Shown here: positions 61,233 through 64,000 of the stretch, piece after piece
How positions within the stretch are numbered: position 1 is the stretch's first letter
How the letters are laid out: every line of letters starts with the position of its first letter
DNA from: Spirochaetota bacterium
Lineage (GTDB): Bacteria > Spirochaetota > Brachyspiria > Brachyspirales > JACRPF01
Length of the DNA stretch: 64,000 nt
Assembly (NCBI GenBank): GCA_016214035.1
Contig: JACRPF010000005.1
Coordinates: 310,001-374,000 of the forward strand
Direction: 5' to 3'
Program-made: the position numbers and the translations under genes
The notes under the pieces: generated by a model
Seen by the model: only the letters and a program-made list of their open reading frames with translations
Told to the model about the DNA's origin: nothing
The model's database searches: none

Positions 61233-62879
61233 TTAGTACATGCCGTCCATGCCGCCCATGCCGCCGCCCATGCCGCCGCCGCCCGGTGCGGGTGACGCCT
61301 GCTTGGGTTCCGGCTTGTCGGCGATCAGGACCTCGGAGGTGATGATCTGACAGGCAACCGATGATGCGTTCTGCAGTGCAAAGCGCGTCACCTTGGCCGG
61401 ATCGATGATACCGGCTTTGAGCATGTCGACCCATTCGCCGCTGTAGGCGTTGAATCCCATGTTGCCTTTCTGTTCTTTGGCCTGCTGCGCAACGACGGCG
61501 CCGTCAAGACCCGCGTTCTGCGCGATGATGCGGATAGGCTCTTCAACAGCGCGGCGTACGATGCCGACACCGATCTGTTCCTCGCCGCCGAGCTTGAGTG
61601 CATCGAGTTTCGCCATCGCGTGGATGAGCGTGATGCCGCCGCCGGGGATGATCCCTTCTTCGATGGCCGCGCGGGTTGCCGACAGGGCGTCTTCAACGCG
61701 TGCTTTCTTTTCTTTCATTTCAACTTCGGTAGCCGCGCCGACATTGACAACCGCAACGCCGCCCGCGAGTTTCGCGAGACGTTCCTGGAGTTTTTCCTTG
61801 TCATAGTCGGAATCGGTGTTCTCGATCTCTTTCTTGATGGAAGCGATGCGCTTCTGAACTTCTTTCTGGTCGCCTGCGCCTTCGATGATCGTCGTATTGT
61901 CTTTATCGATCGATATCTTTTTCGCGCGGCCGAGGTCGGAGATCTGAGCGTTCTCAAGCTTCATGCCGAGCTCTTCAGCGATGACACGTCCGCCCGTGAG
62001 GATGGCGATGTCGTCGAGCATGGCCTTGCGGCGGTCGCCGAAGCCAGGGGCTTTCACCGCGCAGACTTTCAGTACGCCGCGCATCTTGTTGAGTACGAGG
62101 GTGGCGAGTGCTTCGCCTTCCACTTCTTCTGCGATGAGCACGAAGGGTTTGCCCGTCTGCGCGATCTTTTCGAGGAGCGGCAGGAGGTCCTTCATATTCG
62201 ATATTTTCTTGTCATGGATGATGACGTAGGCGTCATCGAGTTCGCAGACCATATTGTCCGCATTGGTGACGAAATACGCCGAAGTGAAACCGCGGTCGAA
62301 CTGCATGCCTTCGACAACGTCGAGGTGCGTTTCAATCGTTTTGGCTTCTTCAACGGTGATGACGCCGTCTTTGCCCACTTTTTCCATCGCGTTTGCGATG
62401 AGGTCGCCGATGCTCCGGTCATTATTCGCGGAGATGGTCGCAACCTGTGCGATCTCTTCTTTGCCTTTGATCTGTTTTGCTTCGCTCTTGATGTACGCCA
62501 CGACTTCGTCGACCGCTTTCTCGATGCCGCGTTTAATCGCCATCGGGTTTGCGCCGCTCGTAACGTTCTTGATGCCTTCGCGGATAATAAGCTGCGCGAG
62601 CACCGTTGCCGTGGTGGTTCCGTCACCGGCCACGTCGTTCGTCTTGCTTGCCACTTCTTTCACGAGCTGTGCGCCCATGTTCTCGAAGTGATCTTCAAGC
62701 TCGATTTCCTTGGCGATAGTCACCCCGTCATTGATGACGGTCGGTGCGCCGTACTTTTTCTCGATAACCACGTTTCTGCCGCGGGGACCGAGGGTGGTCT
62801 TGACGGCATTCGCCAGAGCGTCAACGCCCCGAACGAGTGCCCGCCGTGCCTCTTCGTTGAAAAGAAGTTGCTTGGCCAT
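61233..62879 (-). CDS. groEL: Chaperonin GroEL (Hsp60)
   Basis: 548 aa. Signatures are [38 protein letters not shown] and a Gly-Met-rich tail [16 protein letters not shown]. All ATP-site residues visible by eye agree with the family. The start is behind GAGGAGG. No CIRCE box (TTAGCACTC-N9-GAGTGCTAA) was seen upstream. It is the first gene of the groEL-groES unit. Confidence 0.98.
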   Translation of the reverse strand: MAKQLLFNEEARRALVRGVDALANAVKTTLGPRGRNVVIEKKYGAPTVINDGVTIAKEIELEDHFENMGAQLVKEVASKTNDVAGDGTTTATVLAQLIIREGIKNVTSGANPMAIKRGIEKAVDEVVAYIKSEAKQIKGKEEIAQVATISANNDRSIGDLIANAMEKVGKDGVITVEEAKTIETHLDVVEGMQFDRGFTSAYFVTNADNMVCELDDAYVIIHDKKISNMKDLLPLLEKIAQTGKPFVLIAEEVEGEALATLVLNKMRGVLKVCAVKAPGFGDRRKAMLDDIAILTGGRVIAEELGMKLENAQISDLGRAKKISIDKDNTTIIEGAGDQKEVQKRIASIKKEIENTDSDYDKEKLQERLAKLAGGVAVVNVGAATEVEMKEKKARVEDALSATRAAIEEGIIPGGGITLIHAMAKLDALKLGGEEQIGVGIVRRAVEEPIRIIAQNAGLDGAVVAQQAKEQKGNMGFNAYSGEWVDMLKAGIIDPAKVTRFALQNASSVACQIITSEVLIADKPEPKQASPAPGGGGMGGGMGGMDGMY

Positions 62880-63263
62880 TGCGAATCCTCCTCTTGGATC
62901 TTGTGTAGTTTTTATTATTTACCGCAGACAAAATAGTCTGACGATAGACAACTAAATCGCCATAAATAGTGCAAAGTCCATGCCAATTTGATATTTTCCC
63001 GATAATCAGGAATAAACGAAAAGGCCGTAATATTCATGAAAAAGAAGGCATTGTCATATTTTCAGCTGGGTATGACGGGCGATTGCATCAAGCGTTTCTT
63101 TTTTCTAAAATCGCCGATGTATCAAATTGATACATTTTGACATGATGATACATCATGCAGTAAAAGATTTCAACAAAAACACGGCAAAGGCGGATATTTC
63201 AATCAGTTGAGATTTCAAATACTGCTTAAAGCAAGGAACATACCCGTATAATGTGTTGTAGCA
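62880..63263. other. Gap upstream of groEL with stacked operator-like palindromes
   Basis: TGTATCAA-A-TTGATACA (63118-63134) and ATGATG-ATA-CATCAT (63142-63156) lie close together and share the half-site TGATACA(T). Nearer to groEL, CAGAC-N6-GTCTG is at about 62926-62941. The remainder is AT-rich with no gene. Confidence 0.55.
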
Positions 63264-63866
63264 TCACCTGGGCACATTATAATTTGAAAAACAATTGATA
63301 GCCGAATAGCCCGACGGACTGCCGCTTTTATTTGATGCAAGGACAACATACACCATGACTTCTTCGTAATTTGAAAAAGCGGGCACGGTGTTTGACAGCG
63401 GAGTATCATACGACAGTCGTTTTGAGGCGTCGTTCAGCCAGGCATTGGTGAGAACGAGATAATTCGACCAGCTGTTCGGGTCACGGCAGACGAGTGCAAC
63501 AAAAAACGCAGGACCGAACAGATGTGTGACGACGATCTTTGACTCCGGGAACAATGTGCTTATTCGGTTGTTATTATCCCAATTATTGCTGGATATTCTC
63601 GCGTTATAACAGTCGATATCGCCGTTGGTAAGATATCCCACTCTGCCCTGTGAATTTTTATCATAATTTTCAAGCGATTTTGAGTAACTGTAATATCTGA
63701 GTTCCGTAGAAGATTCAATAGTATTGTTCGGTTCATACACATCAAGATTACTGGTCGATGCTTCAAAGAGTGTCATATTGCTGCACGATACGGTAAGTAT
63801 CATTGTCAGGGTCGACAGCGCCACCGCAACGATATTCAACACGGCTTTTTTGTCCCATACGGTCAT
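63264..63866 (-). CDS. Lipoprotein of unknown function
   Basis: 200 aa. A signal peptide with lipobox LTVS-C predicts a lipid-anchored envelope protein. The mature part (EPNNTIESSTELRYYSYS, YLTNGDIDCYNARISSN, EVMVYVVLASNKSGSPSGYS) resembles the single-domain pre-peptidase/DVUA0089-like beta sandwich, in which 'EPN(N/D)T...' is typical. No ribosome site is obvious before ATG 63866. AT-rich composition compared with its neighbours. Confidence 0.6.
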   Translation of the reverse strand: MTVWDKKAVLNIVAVALSTLTMILTVSCSNMTLFEASTSNLDVYEPNNTIESSTELRYYSYSKSLENYDKNSQGRVGYLTNGDIDCYNARISSNNWDNNNRISTLFPESKIVVTHLFGPAFFVALVCRDPNSWSNYLVLTNAWLNDASKRLSYDTPLSNTVPAFSNYEEVMVYVVLASNKSGSPSGYSAINCFSNYNVPR

Positions 63867-63963
63867 CAGTAGATTATAATCGACGTATCTGTTTTAGTCA
63901 AATACTTGCTAAAAAACCGGAACATATATATCGTTACGATATTATAAGAACACGAGGGAACAT

Positions 63964-64000
63964 ATGCTCTTTCAGGGAAAACAATACAGCCGCAGCGATA
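63964..64000 (+). CDS. Start of a gene running off the window
   Basis: ATG 63964 lies behind GAGGGAA and begins MLFQGKQYSRSD; only 12 codons are visible. No assignment possible. Confidence 0.4.
   Translation, partial: MLFQGKQYSRSD

Noticed and set aside
61620-62936. Long open frame (438 codons) on the plus strand opposite groEL
   Set aside because: It is the antisense shadow of a highly biased, GC-rich coding sequence; composition is implausible (His/Phe/Asp-rich) and there is no ribosome site.
62880-63000. CIRCE/HrcA operator before groEL
   Set aside because: No TTAGCACTC-N9-GAGTGCTAA or a close variant was found by eye.

Overview
The window is a chromosomal segment of a Gram-negative-type bacterium. 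Genes are dense and almost all intact, and many sit in short operons with ATGA-type overlaps and AGGAG-like ribosome sites. No tRNA, rRNA, CRISPR array, transposase or phage gene was recognised. Taxonomy can only be inferred. A short (~605 aa) alanyl-tRNA synthetase without the usual C-terminal domain, and the general GroEL type, fit a spirochaete-like lineage. The large secreted F5/8C + HzsA-like + cytochrome + FGE-fold protein and the 'WPRFRG' beta-propellers recall PVC/Lentisphaerota-type genomes. The futalosine menaquinone gene mqnC, a NapGH-like Fe-S module and multihaem-type proteins with System II cytochrome c biogenesis point to anaerobic or microaerobic respiration. The superoxide reductase fragment fits that too.

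Layout. 1-5.1 kb: tail of a superoxide reductase, then a sensory cluster on the minus strand (six-PAS + GAF histidine kinase, receiver domain, histidine kinase with an apparent frameshift). 5.2-7.1 kb: phosphoribosyltransferase/SixA pair and a YdeI-like protein. 7.2-11.7 kb: five tightly coupled plus-strand genes (two membrane-anchored beta-propellers, a small Tat-type four-cysteine protein, a NapG-like Tat ferredoxin, a NapH-like membrane Fe-S protein). 11.7-16.6 kb: divergent carbohydrate region (dehydrogenase, 3-epimerase and DeoR regulator against dehydrogenase and TIM-barrel isomerase). 16.7-24.4 kb: PilJ/SpoIIE phosphatase, CBS-GGDEF cyclase, AraC regulator divergent from a secreted clan-A glycosidase, acyl-CoA synthetase. 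24.5-29.8 kb: phosphate (PhoU-like/Pit) and metal (VIT) transport, KDG-type kinase, 6-phosphogluconate dehydrogenase.

30-37 kb: an unexplained structured intergenic element, an FGE-fold/DUF3108 pair, an ADP-ribosylglycohydrolase, and a gatC-DUF4340-pgsA-mqnC-ubiE operon. 37-43.2 kb: a large chemoreceptor with duplicated Cache domains and an extra C-terminal domain, an FtsB-like protein, a HEAT-repeat lipoprotein, alaS. 43.4-53.1 kb: IclR regulator with a promoter/operator readable by eye, then the ~1495 aa secreted cytochrome/HzsA-like protein, a MauG-like propeller cytochrome, a further propeller, ResB and CcsA. This looks like a self-contained secreted redox system with its own haem-attachment machinery. 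53.1-55.4 kb: repeat-rich region (long inverted repeats, ten in-register 21-bp tandem repeats, palindromes) around one unknown gene. 55.4-64 kb: Nudix, EFR1-type ferredoxin, Gfo/Idh dehydrogenase, an orphan small protein, htpG, and groEL-groES in reversed order; then a lipoprotein and the first codons of a further gene.

The most unusual signals are: (i) a ~90-115 bp two-hairpin repeat in the leaders of three unrelated genes (rpe-like, the HzsA-like gene, htpG), always in the sense of the downstream gene; (ii) the NapGH-like/propeller operon; (iii) the HzsA-like/MauG-like/ResBC operon; (iv) the closed-stem ~200 nt element at 30.0-30.2 kb; (v) the inverted-repeat region at 53-55 kb.
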